NCBI GenBank assembly: GCA_944363575.1
Contig: CALVUJ010000024.1
Location: 1 to 64,000, forward strand
Direction: 5' to 3'
Length of the DNA stretch: 64,000 nucleotides
Source: an uncultured Bacilli bacterium
GTDB lineage: Bacteria; Bacillota_I; Bacilli_A; RFN20; DUOF01
Below are positions 36,517-45,284 of this stretch, piece after piece. Every line of letters starts with the position of its first letter. Within the stretch, counting starts at the first letter, position 1. The position numbers and the translations under genes were made by a program. The notes under the pieces are model-generated. The model was not told the origin of the DNA. It did not search any database and saw only the letters and a program-made list of their open reading frames with translations.

Positions 36517-38844
36517 ATGGTTAAAAAAATAATTAAAAGAGATGGTAGAGAGGTAAAGTTTGAAAAGGAAAAAATTTATAATGCCATTTCTAAGGCTGTG
36601 GAAGCCACTGAAGAAGCTTATGAAGTACCTGTTGGTTCATTAGTAGATGAAGTAGTTAAAAGGATTAATGAAAAATATAAGGATAATATTCCAGGGGTAG
36701 AAGATGTACAAGATATCGTAGAAAATGTTTTAATTGATAGGGGATATAATCAAGTTGCTAAAAATTATATCGTATACAGGGCTAATCGTAGTAAAGCTAG
36801 AGAAGCAAAAACAAAATTAATGAAAACCTTAAAAGATATTACTTTTGAATCTTCATCACAAAATGATAATAAAAGGGAAAATGCTAATATTAATGGTGAT
36901 ACAGCAATGGGAACCATGCTTAAATATGGAAGTGAAGCAGCTAAAAACTTTTACTTAACATGTTTAATAGATAAAAAATTTTCTAAAGCACATAGTGAAG
37001 GTGACATTCATATTCATGATTTAGACTTCTATGCTTTAACTATGACATGTTGCCAAATAGATTTAATACAATTATTTAAAGATGGTTTTTGCACAGGACA
37101 TGGTTTTTTAAGAGAACCTAATGATATTCGTAGTTATTCTGCTTTAGCATGTATTGCTATCCAATCTAATCAAAATGATCAACATGGTGGGCAAAGTGTA
37201 CCTAACTTTGATTATGCGATGGCAATTGGAGTTAGAAAAACATATGCTAAACTATACCGTAATAATTTAGCTAAAATGTTAGATTTTTTATATGGAAATG
37301 TAGAAATAGAAGATATTAAAAACTTATTTAAAGAAATAAAAGAAAAAACAGGATTAGAGCCTAAAATGGATAATCATGATTTTAATGAATATTTAATGAA
37401 AGAATTAACTAATATTTATCATGATAAAGAAGTAATAAATAAAGTTATTATGAATGTTGTTAAAAATACTGCAAGCGAAATAAGAGATGCTACATATCAA
37501 GCAATGGAAGCTTTTATTCACAATTTAAATACAATGCATTCAAGAGCAGGAGCACAAGTTCCATTTTCTTCTATTAACTATGGAACAGATACAAGTAGTG
37601 AAGGACGTTTGGTTATAGATTGTTTATTAGAGACAACAATGAAAGGATTAGGAAATGGCGAAACTCCTATTTTCCCAATTCAAATTTTTAAAGTAAAAGA
37701 AGGAATTAACTACAATGAAGGCGATCCTAACTATGATTTATTTATAAAATCAATAAAATGCAGTGCCTTAAGATTATTCCCTAATTTTTCTTTCATAGAT
37801 GCTCCTTTCAATGCTTTATATTATAAAAAAGGAGATTATAATACAGAAGTAGCGTACATGGGTTGTCGAACTAGAGTTTTAGCTAATGTATACGACCCAA
37901 CAAGAGAAGTAACTTGTGGAAGAGGAAATTTAAGTTTTACTTCGATTAATTTACCAAGAATTGCTTTAAAACATCGTAATAATATTGAAGCTTTTATGAA
38001 AGAATTAGATGAAAAATGTGATTTAGTAATCAATCAATTATTAGAAAGATTTGAAGTACAAAGTAATAAAAAAGTTTATAACTTTCCTTTTTTAATGGGA
38101 GAAGGCATATGGTTAGATTCTAATAAATTAAAACCTGGTGATAGTGTTAAAGAAGTTATTAAGCATGGAACTTTAACGATTGGATTTATTGGTTTAGCAG
38201 AAACTCTTAAGGCTTTAATAGGTAAACATCATGGTGAAAGTAAAGAAGCTCAAGAATTAGGATTAAAAATTATTGGCTTTATGAGAGAAAAATGCGATAA
38301 AGCTGCAAGTAAATATAAATTAAACTTTTCTTTAATCGCAACCCCAGCGGAAGGATTATCAGGAAGATTTATTAAAATGGATAAAAAGATTTTTGGTAAA
38401 ATTGAAGGAATAACTGATCAAGAATTTTATACAAACTCTTTCCATGTTCCTGTATATTATCCTATCTCTATTTTCAAGAAAATTGATATTGAAGCTCCAT
38501 ATCATGAGTTAACTAACGGTGGGCACATTAGTTATGTTGAAGTAGATGGTGATATAGGGAAAAATTTACCAGCCTTTGAAAAAATTATTCGTCACATGAA
38601 AGAAAAAGGTATAGGATATGGTTCTGTTAACCATCCACTTGATCGTGATCCTGTATGCGGTTACAATGGTATTATTAATAATGAATGTCCTTGTTGTCAT
38701 CGTAAAGAAAATGAAATTAAGTTTGAAAGGATTAGAAGAATAACTGGTTACTTAGTAGGTACACTTGATAGATTTAATGATGCTAAAAGAGCTGAAGTTG
38801 AACATCGAGTTAAGCACTCTATGGAGGAGCATTATGAAAATTAG
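36517..38844 (+). CDS. nrdD: anaerobic ribonucleoside-triphosphate reductase
   Basis: A 775-residue glycyl-radical enzyme reducing ribonucleotides without oxygen. The N-terminal ATP-cone (KKIIKRDGREVKFEKEKI to about residue 100) senses ATP/dATP. Conserved active-site segments include DIHIHDLDFYALTMTCCQ and NQNDQHGGQSVPNFD. The C-terminal zinc site is CGYNG and CPCCHRK, and the glycyl-radical loop is RITGYLVGTLDRFNDAKRAEV. GGGGGGAGG lies 8 nt before the ATG. It overlaps nrdG by 11 nt. Its presence indicates life with little oxygen. Confidence 0.97.
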   Translation: MVKKIIKRDGREVKFEKEKIYNAISKAVEATEEAYEVPVGSLVDEVVKRINEKYKDNIPGVEDVQDIVENVLIDRGYNQVAKNYIVYRANRSKAREAKTKLMKTLKDITFESSSQNDNKRENANINGDTAMGTMLKYGSEAAKNFYLTCLIDKKFSKAHSEGDIHIHDLDFYALTMTCCQIDLIQLFKDGFCTGHGFLREPNDIRSYSALACIAIQSNQNDQHGGQSVPNFDYAMAIGVRKTYAKLYRNNLAKMLDFLYGNVEIEDIKNLFKEIKEKTGLEPKMDNHDFNEYLMKELTNIYHDKEVINKVIMNVVKNTASEIRDATYQAMEAFIHNLNTMHSRAGAQVPFSSINYGTDTSSEGRLVIDCLLETTMKGLGNGETPIFPIQIFKVKEGINYNEGDPNYDLFIKSIKCSALRLFPNFSFIDAPFNALYYKKGDYNTEVAYMGCRTRVLANVYDPTREVTCGRGNLSFTSINLPRIALKHRNNIEAFMKELDEKCDLVINQLLERFEVQSNKKVYNFPFLMGEGIWLDSNKLKPGDSVKEVIKHGTLTIGFIGLAETLKALIGKHHGESKEAQELGLKIIGFMREKCDKAASKYKLNFSLIATPAEGLSGRFIKMDKKIFGKIEGITDQEFYTNSFHVPVYYPISIFKKIDIEAPYHELTNGGHISYVEVDGDIGKNLPAFEKIIRHMKEKGIGYGSVNHPLDRDPVCGYNGIINNECPCCHRKENEIKFERIRRITGYLVGTLDRFNDAKRAEVEHRVKHSMEEHYEN

Positions 38845-39328
38845 TGGGATAATAGAGGAATCAATCGTAGATGGCCCAGGAATCCGTTTCGTTATCTTTT
38901 TTCAAGGATGCACACATAATTGTTACAAATGTCATAACCCAGAAACTCATGATATAAATAAAGGAAAAGAAATGAGTGTAGATGAAATAATTAATAAAAT
39001 AAAAAACGTTCCTTTAACAGATGGTGTAACGCTATCTGGAGGAGATCCGTTAATGCAAATAGATGATTGTCTAGAGTTATGTAAAAAAATAAAAAAAGAA
39101 CTTAATCTAAACATTATTGTTTATACAGGTTACACATATGAGCAAATTATAAAAATGACTAAACCTCAATATAAAGAACTATTTAATTACATAGATTATT
39201 TAATAGATGGCCCATTTATCTATGATTTATTAGATTTATCTTTAAAATATAAAGGAAGTTCAAATCAAAGAATAATAGATATTAAGCAAACTTTACAAGA
39301 AGGAAAAATAATTACAAGTGATTTATAA
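38834..39328 (+). CDS. nrdG: anaerobic ribonucleotide reductase activating protein
   Basis: A 164-residue radical-SAM activase that puts the glycyl radical on NrdD. The cluster motif is in FFQGCTHNCYKCHNPETHD, and the N-terminal GIIEESIVDGPGIRFVIF is typical. The ATG at 38834 (MKISGIIEE) is chosen because GGAGG lies 6 nt before it. The open frame further upstream lies inside nrdD. TLSGGDPLM is the family GGEP-like motif with Asp. Confidence 0.96.
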   Translation: MKISGIIEESIVDGPGIRFVIFFQGCTHNCYKCHNPETHDINKGKEMSVDEIINKIKNVPLTDGVTLSGGDPLMQIDDCLELCKKIKKELNLNIIVYTGYTYEQIIKMTKPQYKELFNYIDYLIDGPFIYDLLDLSLKYKGSSNQRIIDIKQTLQEGKIITSDL

Positions 39329-39353
39329 GGAAAGAAATATTCTTTCCTTTTTA
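39327..39353 (+). terminator. terminator of nrdDG
   Basis: Stem GGAAAGAA/TTCTTTCC with loop ATA, followed by five T, starting at the nrdG stop. Confidence 0.85.
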
Positions 39354-39386
39354 TATTTGCTATAATTAATAAAAGGGAGGATATTT

Positions 39387-40523
39387 ATGAATATCAAAAT
39401 ACCTTTACAAGTACAAAACATTCTTAATTTAATTAAAAATACAGGATATGAAGCTTACATAGTAGGTGGTTTTGTTCGTGATAGTTTATTAAAAAAAGAA
39501 ACTTATGATGTTGATATAACAACATCTATGTTACCTAATGAATTAAAAAACATTTTAAAAGAATATACTTTAAATACTAAATATATAAAATACGGGTGTC
39601 TTAAATTCAAAGTAGATAAATTCAATATCGAAATAACCACATATCGAAAAGAGGGAATATACCATAACCATCGTAATCCTTCATATATTGAGTTTACTAA
39701 TAAACTTGATGAGGATTTAAAAAGAAGGGATTTAACGATTAATGCCCTATGTTATGATGGAAATAAATTAATTGATATGTATGATGGATTAAAAGATTTA
39801 AAAAATAAAAAAATTAAAATGATTGGAGAACCTAACTTACGTTTAAAAGAAGATAGTTTAAGAGTTTTAAGAGTACTAAGATTTGCTTCTAATTTAAAGT
39901 TTGATATAGATTATGATTTAAAAAAAGCTCTTTTTAATAATTATAAATATTTAAAAGAAATATCCTTTTTTAAAAATCATATCGAATTAGAAGGAATTTT
40001 AAAAGGAGAAAATTATCTTTATATTTTAAAAGAATATAAACTAATATTTGAAGATGTTTTTAAAATAAATAAATTAGAATTAGTTTTATTTAAAGAAAAT
40101 ATAGAATATAGTATTAAAGAAGCTTTATTTTTTTATAATAGTGAATATAAAATAAAAAATAGATATTTACTTTTAAAAGAAGAAAAGTTTATTTGTGATA
40201 AAAAAGATTTAAAATTTAAGTTAAATAAATATGGTTATCAAGTAGTACATGATTTTTTGCTTTTTAGAAATAAATATATGCATAAAGATAAAAAAATTTA
40301 TTTTTTATTAGAGAAGATAATTAGTAATAAAGAGTGTTATTGCTTAAAAGATTTAAAGATAAAAAGCAGTGATTTATTGCAATTTAATCTTGAAAAGGAG
40401 AAAATAAGTAAGTATTTGAATTTATTACTAGAAGCAGTTATTAATGAAGAGTGTTTAAATGAAAAAGAAGCTTTATTAAATTATTTTAAAAGAGGTGTAA
40501 ATAATGGAGTTTTTATATCGTAA
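39387..40523 (+). CDS. cca: CCA tRNA nucleotidyltransferase
   Basis: A 378-residue class II nucleotidyltransferase that adds or repairs CCA at tRNA 3' ends. The catalytic motif YIVGGFVRDSLL is followed by YDVDITTS (metal-binding DxD), and the motif RRDLTINALCYDG and flexible-loop region RLKEDSLRVLRVLRFA are clear. The C-terminal part is strongly diverged and Lys-rich. The window's tRNA-Arg already encodes CCA, so a repair role applies at least to that tRNA. GGGAGG precedes the ATG. It overlaps the next gene by 20 nt. Confidence 0.93.
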   Translation: MNIKIPLQVQNILNLIKNTGYEAYIVGGFVRDSLLKKETYDVDITTSMLPNELKNILKEYTLNTKYIKYGCLKFKVDKFNIEITTYRKEGIYHNHRNPSYIEFTNKLDEDLKRRDLTINALCYDGNKLIDMYDGLKDLKNKKIKMIGEPNLRLKEDSLRVLRVLRFASNLKFDIDYDLKKALFNNYKYLKEISFFKNHIELEGILKGENYLYILKEYKLIFEDVFKINKLELVLFKENIEYSIKEALFFYNSEYKIKNRYLLLKEEKFICDKKDLKFKLNKYGYQVVHDFLLFRNKYMHKDKKIYFLLEKIISNKECYCLKDLKIKSSDLLQFNLEKEKISKYLNLLLEAVINEECLNEKEALLNYFKRGVNNGVFIS

Positions 40524-41661
40524 ATTTATTAAAAATTATCATAATACTAAAGATTCTAAAGTTATTAAAAGATATGGTATATTTGCAGGAATTATAGGAA
40601 TTATTTTTAACACGATTTTATTTTTAATTAAAATAGTTATTGCTTTAATGAGTGGAAGTGTTTCCATTATTAGTGATGCGATTAACAATTTAAGTGATGC
40701 ATCTAGCTCCGTTATAACTCTTATTGGATTTAAATTGTCTTCAAAACCTGCGGATAAAAAACATCCTTTTGGTCATCAAAGAATAGAATATATATGTGCT
40801 TTTGTTATTTCTTTTATTATTTTATTAATTGGTTTAGAACTAGGTATTTCTAGTGTTAAAAAAATTATAAATCCAGTTGAATTTAGCTATGATTATATTA
40901 TTTTAATTATTTTATTTATGACTATTTTTATTAAACTATGGATAGCAATTTTTTATTACAAGACAAGTAAAAAAATTAATTCACTTTCTTTAAAAGCTAG
41001 TTTTAAAGATTCTATTAATGATGTTATAACAACTTTAATTATTGTTATTGGTTTATTAATTGGAAAAATATTTAATTTTAATATAGATGGTTATTTAGGA
41101 TTATTAGTTTGTATTTATATTGTAGTAGGAGGAATAAATTTAGTTAAAGAAACGGTAGATAAGTTAATTGGAGGAACTCCTGACAAAGAACTTATTAATC
41201 AAGTAAAAATAGAAGTATTAAAAGATAAAAACATTTTAGGTATTCATGATATTTTATATCATTATTATGGAGGAAGAGAAGTATATATGAGTTTACATGC
41301 TGAAATAGATAGTTCTTTGTCTTTAGTTGAAGCTCATGAAATTATTGATAAATTAGAAAAAAACATTAAAAAAATGTATCAAGTAGAATTAGTTATCCAT
41401 ATTGATCCTATTCCTTTAAATGATGAATTATTAAATGACATTAATCTTAAATTGACTATGATTATTGAAAATATAGATAAGAATTTAAACTTTCATGAAT
41501 TAAAAATAACTAACAAGAAAAATAAAATTATTATTAGTTTTGATTTAGAAGTTCCTTATGATTATAAATTAAGTAACGAAGAAATATATTTACTAATTAA
41601 TTCTGAATTAAATAAAATTGATAGTAATTACCGAGCAAGTATTAACTTTGATAAAAATTAA
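40504..41661 (+). CDS. cation diffusion facilitator (zinc/manganese efflux) protein
   Basis: A 385-residue CDF transporter that exports divalent cations in exchange for protons. Six hydrophobic segments lie within residues about 25-215. The signature is SDAINNLSDASSSVITLIGF with the metal-binding Asp pair, then ADKKHPFGHQRIEY. The partner metal site in the fifth helix is seen as SFKDSINDVITT. The C-terminal half is cytosolic with two ferredoxin-like stretches, longer than usual (about 90 extra residues). It overlaps cca by 20 nt and ends facing the opposite-strand gene with a 4-nt overlap. Metal specificity (Mn or Zn) is not decided. Confidence 0.9.
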   Translation: MEFLYRKFIKNYHNTKDSKVIKRYGIFAGIIGIIFNTILFLIKIVIALMSGSVSIISDAINNLSDASSSVITLIGFKLSSKPADKKHPFGHQRIEYICAFVISFIILLIGLELGISSVKKIINPVEFSYDYIILIILFMTIFIKLWIAIFYYKTSKKINSLSLKASFKDSINDVITTLIIVIGLLIGKIFNFNIDGYLGLLVCIYIVVGGINLVKETVDKLIGGTPDKELINQVKIEVLKDKNILGIHDILYHYYGGREVYMSLHAEIDSSLSLVEAHEIIDKLEKNIKKMYQVELVIHIDPIPLNDELLNDINLKLTMIIENIDKNLNFHELKITNKKNKIIISFDLEVPYDYKLSNEEIYLLINSELNKIDSNYRASINFDKN

Positions 41662-42161
41662 AGATCCTCGTTTTCTTTTTCAATTTTAGCCCCAGTGATA
41701 TCGGCAATTTTATAAACAGTTGTATTACTTAAAGTAACAGGATATTGACCAGTTGTGGTATATAAAGTCCATTTATTATTTTTCTTTACAAGTTTATGAA
41801 CATCTTTAATTTCCGTTACTAAGTTATTCATATATATTTTCTTTTCAGCACGCAAGATAACAGATTTACCAATTGTTCTAGTAAAAATAATTAAAGCAAT
41901 TGTCGGCAAAATTTCACTAAAAATTAATTGACTAGTAGTCATTTTATCACCTACTGAAAACCAAACAATAACTTTAATAATTATAATTAAAAAGGCACTG
42001 ATATAAGAAAACCAATATAACAAAGGATCGGTAACTTCTTTTCTCATTCCAAATTTTTTTGCTTGTGTACGAATTGTTCTCATCCTTAAAAGAGTTATCG
42101 TAAGGAAAGCAATAATGGTAACTAAAGAGATAACTATTAGCAAAACATTCAATACTTTCAT
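41658..42161 (-). CDS. small membrane protein of unknown function
   Basis: A 167-residue protein with three hydrophobic segments (about residues 4-24, 50-69, 80-95) and a C-terminal cytosolic or external domain of about 60 residues (KKNNKWTLYTTTGQYPVTLSN region). The loop after helix 1 is very basic (RMRTIRTQAKKFGMRK). I do not recognise a family. AGGAGTTAGGT precedes the ATG. It converges with the CDF gene (4-nt overlap) with no terminator seen between them. Confidence 0.65.
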   Translation of the reverse strand: MKVLNVLLIVISLVTIIAFLTITLLRMRTIRTQAKKFGMRKEVTDPLLYWFSYISAFLIIIIKVIVWFSVGDKMTTSQLIFSEILPTIALIIFTRTIGKSVILRAEKKIYMNNLVTEIKDVHKLVKKNNKWTLYTTTGQYPVTLSNTTVYKIADITGAKIEKENEDL

Positions 42162-42235
42162 ATACTACCTAACTCCTTTTACTTTTTTCATTATATTCTA
42201 AAAAAAGAGCTTTATCAATGTAAATAAAAGTTATT

Positions 42236-43699
42236 TTATAAATTATTAATAATTATTTCTTTTAATTTTAAGATATCTTCTTTTAAAGTGGAAGCACCTG
42301 CACTAAGACCAATCTTATGTCCATTTTTTATTTCCTGTTTTTTAATCAAATTTATAACATCTTCAGGCTTTTCTATAAAAAATGATTTTTTAATTTTACT
42401 AACATTATTAAATAATTCTTTAGTATTACTAGAATTTTTACCACCCATTATAATCATTACATCAACTTTTTTAGCAAGTTCAGTAGAGTAGTCATTAATT
42501 AATTTTTGAGCATTACAAATAGTGTTTTTATAATCAAATATTTTATTATTATTTTTCATTAGTTTTTTTATTTTTTGAATAAATAAAGCAGTTTTATCTT
42601 TAGAAAAAGTTGTTTGAACTACTAAAAAGTATTTATCATAACTTAAATCTATCTTTTCAATTTCCGATTCATCTTCAATAAAAAGAGGATTACTACACCA
42701 ACCTGCTATTCCTTCTACTTCAGGATGCATTTTATTATTACTAAATCCATATTTACCAAGAATAATAATTTTATATCCCTCATTATCTTTTTCTTGTACT
42801 AAGTAATTTATTGCTTTTACATTAGGGCAAGTACAATCAACGTATTTAATATGCTTTTCTTCTAAATATTTGAAAGTATTATAGGGTTCTCCATGTGCCC
42901 TTATTATAACTAAATCATCTTTATTAATATCATTTAGATTATTAACCGTTTTAATACCTTTTTCTTCCAACGATTTAATTACATTAGAATTATGTAATAT
43001 TTCTTTATATAAAATAATCTTTTTGTTTTTTTCTATTTGTTCATTAGTAAGTGAAAGTGATCTTTTTGCTCCATAACATAACCCACAAACTTCAGATATA
43101 AAAATATTTCTCTCTTTTTCTTTATATAATAATTCTAAAATAGCTTTATAACGATGTGATACTTTGTTTTTTTCTTGACTAGTAGCTAAACCAAAACATT
43201 TATTTAATTCGTTAGAGAAAAAAAGACAATCATAACCAAAAGAAGTATCACCAGTTTCTTGATATAAAATAGTGCCATATGTATAACCTTGTGAATAAAT
43301 ATAACTTCCATCAATAAAGTATTCTACAATAACACAAACAAAATGAGCTTTCCTATTTTCTTTAGTTCTCATTTCTTTTAATAATTTATCTCTATTTTCT
43401 TTATCACTACTATTTGTTCCTGCATATCTAGCACTATAAATGCCAGGAGCACCATCCAAACTATCAACACATAGTCCACTATCATCAGCAATAACAGACG
43501 CCAAGATCTTTTTCTTTTTTAAAAACGCATGTACTGCTTTAGCTTTAATTAAAGCATTTTCTAAAAAAGAATTTCCATTTTCATCTATTTTCTCATCAAA
43601 ACCAATATTTTTTAAAGATAAAATTTGATCATTATTAAAAATTTCTTTGAATTCTTTAATTTTATGAGTATTACTAGAAGCTAAAACACGAATGGCCAT
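42236..43699 (-). CDS. fusion of RdgB-type NTP pyrophosphatase and IspH (HMBPP reductase)
   Basis: A 487-residue protein with two enzyme domains in one frame. Residues 1 to about 195 are RdgB/HAM1, which hydrolyses ITP, XTP and dITP: SSNTHKIKEF, DDSGLCVDSLDGAPGIYSARYAG (ends cited, residues 72-94), FGYDCLFF, SHRYKA. Residues about 200-487 are IspH, the last enzyme of the MEP isoprenoid pathway. The Fe-S cysteines are C208 (GLCYGAK), C291 (CTCPNV) and C395 (TICNAQ). Substrate residues are H269 (RAHGEP), H325 and E327 (HPEVEG), T363-T364, the NSSN box near 422-425 and SAGAS near 466-470. Every expected catalytic residue of both domains is present, so both may work. GGAGG lies 7 nt ahead of the ATG. 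The fusion is not one I know from cultured bacteria. Confidence 0.92.
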   Translation of the reverse strand: MAIRVLASSNTHKIKEFKEIFNNDQILSLKNIGFDEKIDENGNSFLENALIKAKAVHAFLKKKKILASVIADDSGLCVDSLDGAPGIYSARYAGTNSSDKENRDKLLKEMRTKENRKAHFVCVIVEYFIDGSYIYSQGYTYGTILYQETGDTSFGYDCLFFSNELNKCFGLATSQEKNKVSHRYKAILELLYKEKERNIFISEVCGLCYGAKRSLSLTNEQIEKNKKIILYKEILHNSNVIKSLEEKGIKTVNNLNDINKDDLVIIRAHGEPYNTFKYLEEKHIKYVDCTCPNVKAINYLVQEKDNEGYKIIILGKYGFSNNKMHPEVEGIAGWCSNPLFIEDESEIEKIDLSYDKYFLVVQTTFSKDKTALFIQKIKKLMKNNNKIFDYKNTICNAQKLINDYSTELAKKVDVMIIMGGKNSSNTKELFNNVSKIKKSFFIEKPEDVINLIKKQEIKNGHKIGLSAGASTLKEDILKLKEIIINNL

Positions 43700-43760
43700 A
43701 AAATACCTCCAATAAATTTCTTAAATTTTACTATTTGTGAATGTCTTTGTAAATATTATA

Positions 43761-43786
43761 AATAAAAACGATTTAAAAGATCGTTA
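43761..43786 (-). terminator. terminator-like hairpin behind the tRNA-Arg pseudogene
   Basis: On the minus strand: AACGAT, loop CTTTTAA, ATCGTT followed by TTTTATT. It lies 8 nt behind the CCA end of the decayed tRNA and echoes the arrangement of the intact tRNA gene and its terminator. Confidence 0.7.
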
Positions 43787-43794
43787 TTTTAAAA

Positions 43795-43871
43795 TGGCGT
43801 TCACGATAGGATTTGAGCTTCTGATCTTCTTCTTAGGAAAGATGAACCTCATCCAATTAACTTTTACAATT
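43795..43871 (-). pseudogene. decayed tRNA-Arg gene
   Basis: The sequence aligns without gaps over about 75 nt to the intact tRNA-Arg(CCU) at 45168-45244. The 3' part (CCA, acceptor 3' arm, T-arm 3' half) is identical, and TTCCTAAG of the anticodon loop is kept. The 5' acceptor strand, D-arm and anticodon stem no longer pair. It cannot fold as a tRNA. It is either a dead duplicate or a displaced attachment-site fragment (see findings). Confidence 0.8.
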
Positions 43872-43875
43872 AAAA

Positions 43876-43912
43876 ATCCGTAAAAATATTTATTTTTAAA
43901 AGTTTTACGGAT
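43876..43912. repeat. inverted repeat upstream of the decayed ATPase gene
   Basis: Arms ATCCGTAAAA (43876-43885) and TTTTACGGAT (43903-43912), a perfect 10-bp stem with a 17-nt loop, no T-run on the plus strand. Possible end of an inserted segment or a leader hairpin. Confidence 0.6.
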
Positions 43913-43935
43913 ATAAATATTATTGGGTGATTTAT

Positions 43936-45092
43936 ATGTTAATAAAAAGAGATTATTATCTTAACCAATTTATATCTTAAAAAGATAAAGATATCGTTAA
44001 AATTATTACAGGTATTGGAAGATGTGGCAAATCAGTTCTTTTGTTTGATTTATTTTATAATTATTTAATAGATTCAGGGGTAAATAAAGAAAATATAACT
44101 ATATTGAAAATTATATAAAAAATGGAGATAGGTATTATCTTCTTTTAGACGAAATACAATTAGTAGAAAATTTTGAGGAAGTTGTGAATGATATTAAGAG
44201 AGATTTTAATGTAGACATTTATATAACTGGTTCTAACTCAAGGTTATTGTCAAAAGAAATTAATACAATATTTAGAGGACAAGGAGTAGAAATAAAAGTT
44301 TATCCTTTTTCTTTTTCTGAATATTATGATTTTGTAAAAGGAGATAAAAACAATGCTTTTAATGATTATATTATGTATGGAGGTTTGCCTTATTTGTTAC
44401 AAGAAGATAATAAAGTCAATAAAGTAAAATATTTAGAAATGATTTGTAATACAGTAGTAACAAAAGATATTATTGATAGACACAATATTAGAAATGTTCA
44501 AGCATTTAATTCCCTGGTAGACTTACTTTGTTCCTCTATTGGATCGTATGTTTCCTCTAGTAAAATTGCAAACACCTTAAAATCTAATGGTGTTAAAGAA
44601 ATTACTAATGAAACGATAAGTATATATTTAGATTATTTATGTGATGCTTTCTTGTTTTATAAAGTTAATCGTTATGATATAAAAGGAAAAGAATATTTGA
44701 AAACATTGAATAAATATTATGTTAGTGATATTGGAATAAGAAATACAAAACTTAATTTTAGGCAAATAGAAATGACACATACTATAGAAAATATTGTATA
44801 TTTAGAGTTATTAAAAAGGGGGTATATAGTAGATATAGGAAAGAATGTAAATCAAGAAATTGATTTCATTGCTAAAGATTTTAAAGATACTTATTATATT
44901 CAAGTTTCTTTTACAATAGAGGATGAAGAAGTGAAAAAGAGAGAATTAGGAGCCTTTAAAAGATTAGATGATGGTTATAAAAAAATAGTAATTACGATGG
45001 ACAACTCTCCGTTTACTATTTTAGAAAATGGGTATAAAAGGATAAATCTTATAGATTTTCTTTTAAATAATAATGCATTAAAGGAAATATAA
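43936..45092 (+). pseudogene. decayed AAA-type ATPase of the DUF4143 family
   Basis: The original start is the ATG at 43936 with GGGTGAT ahead. The frame reads MLIKRDYYLNQFIS and then meets TAA at codon 15. It resumes KDKDIVKIITGIGRCGKSVLL (Walker A, with Gly replacing the usual Arg), and stops again near 44118. After a frameshift and an apparent loss of 20-30 codons, the frame from about 44106 continues YYLLLDEIQ (Walker B), YITGSNSRLLSKE (sensor), YPFSFSEYYDF, the GGLPYLL segment and a DUF4143 C-terminus (VDIGKNVNQEIDFIA) to a TAA at 45090-45092. The 302-codon open part from 44184 lacks Walker A and is very unlikely to be active. This family is common in variable regions of gut bacteria; its function is unclear. 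Confidence 0.85.
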
Positions 45093-45126
45093 AAAAACAA
45101 GAAATTTATATAATTGTAATAAAAAC

Positions 45127-45164
45127 AAAAGCCAACTATTTTAAAAGAGTTGGCTTTTTTTTTT
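45127..45164. terminator. bidirectional terminator between the decayed ATPase and tRNA-Arg
   Basis: Stem GCCAACT/AGTTGGC with A-run before and ten T after on the plus strand. On the minus strand the tRNA-Arg transcript ends in TTTTGTTTTT. Confidence 0.88.
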
Positions 45165-45167
45165 AAA

Positions 45168-45244
45168 TGGCGTTCACGATAGGATTTGAACCTACGACCC
45201 CTTCCTTAGGAGGGAAGTGCTCTATCCAGCTGAGCTACGTGAAC
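45168..45244 (-). tRNA. tRNA-Arg (anticodon CCU)
   Basis: On the minus strand: acceptor GTTCACG/CGTGAAC, D-stem GCTC/GAGC, anticodon stem CTTCC/GGAAG with loop CTCCTAA (anticodon CCT, reads AGG), T-stem GTAGG/CCTAT with one G-U pair, discriminator G and encoded CCA. All stems pair. It lies 40 nt behind the HTH-TPR regulator gene on the same strand. ATTATA at 45254-45259 (TATAAT on the minus strand) may be its -10. Confidence 0.96.
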
Positions 45245-45284
45245 ATACTACCTATTATAACATAATTATTATAACTATGTTAGT

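Noticed and set aside
44184-45092. Intact 302-residue ATPase
   Set aside because: The upstream DNA still encodes the lost N-terminus with Walker A, broken by stops and a frameshift, so the open part is a fragment of a dead gene.
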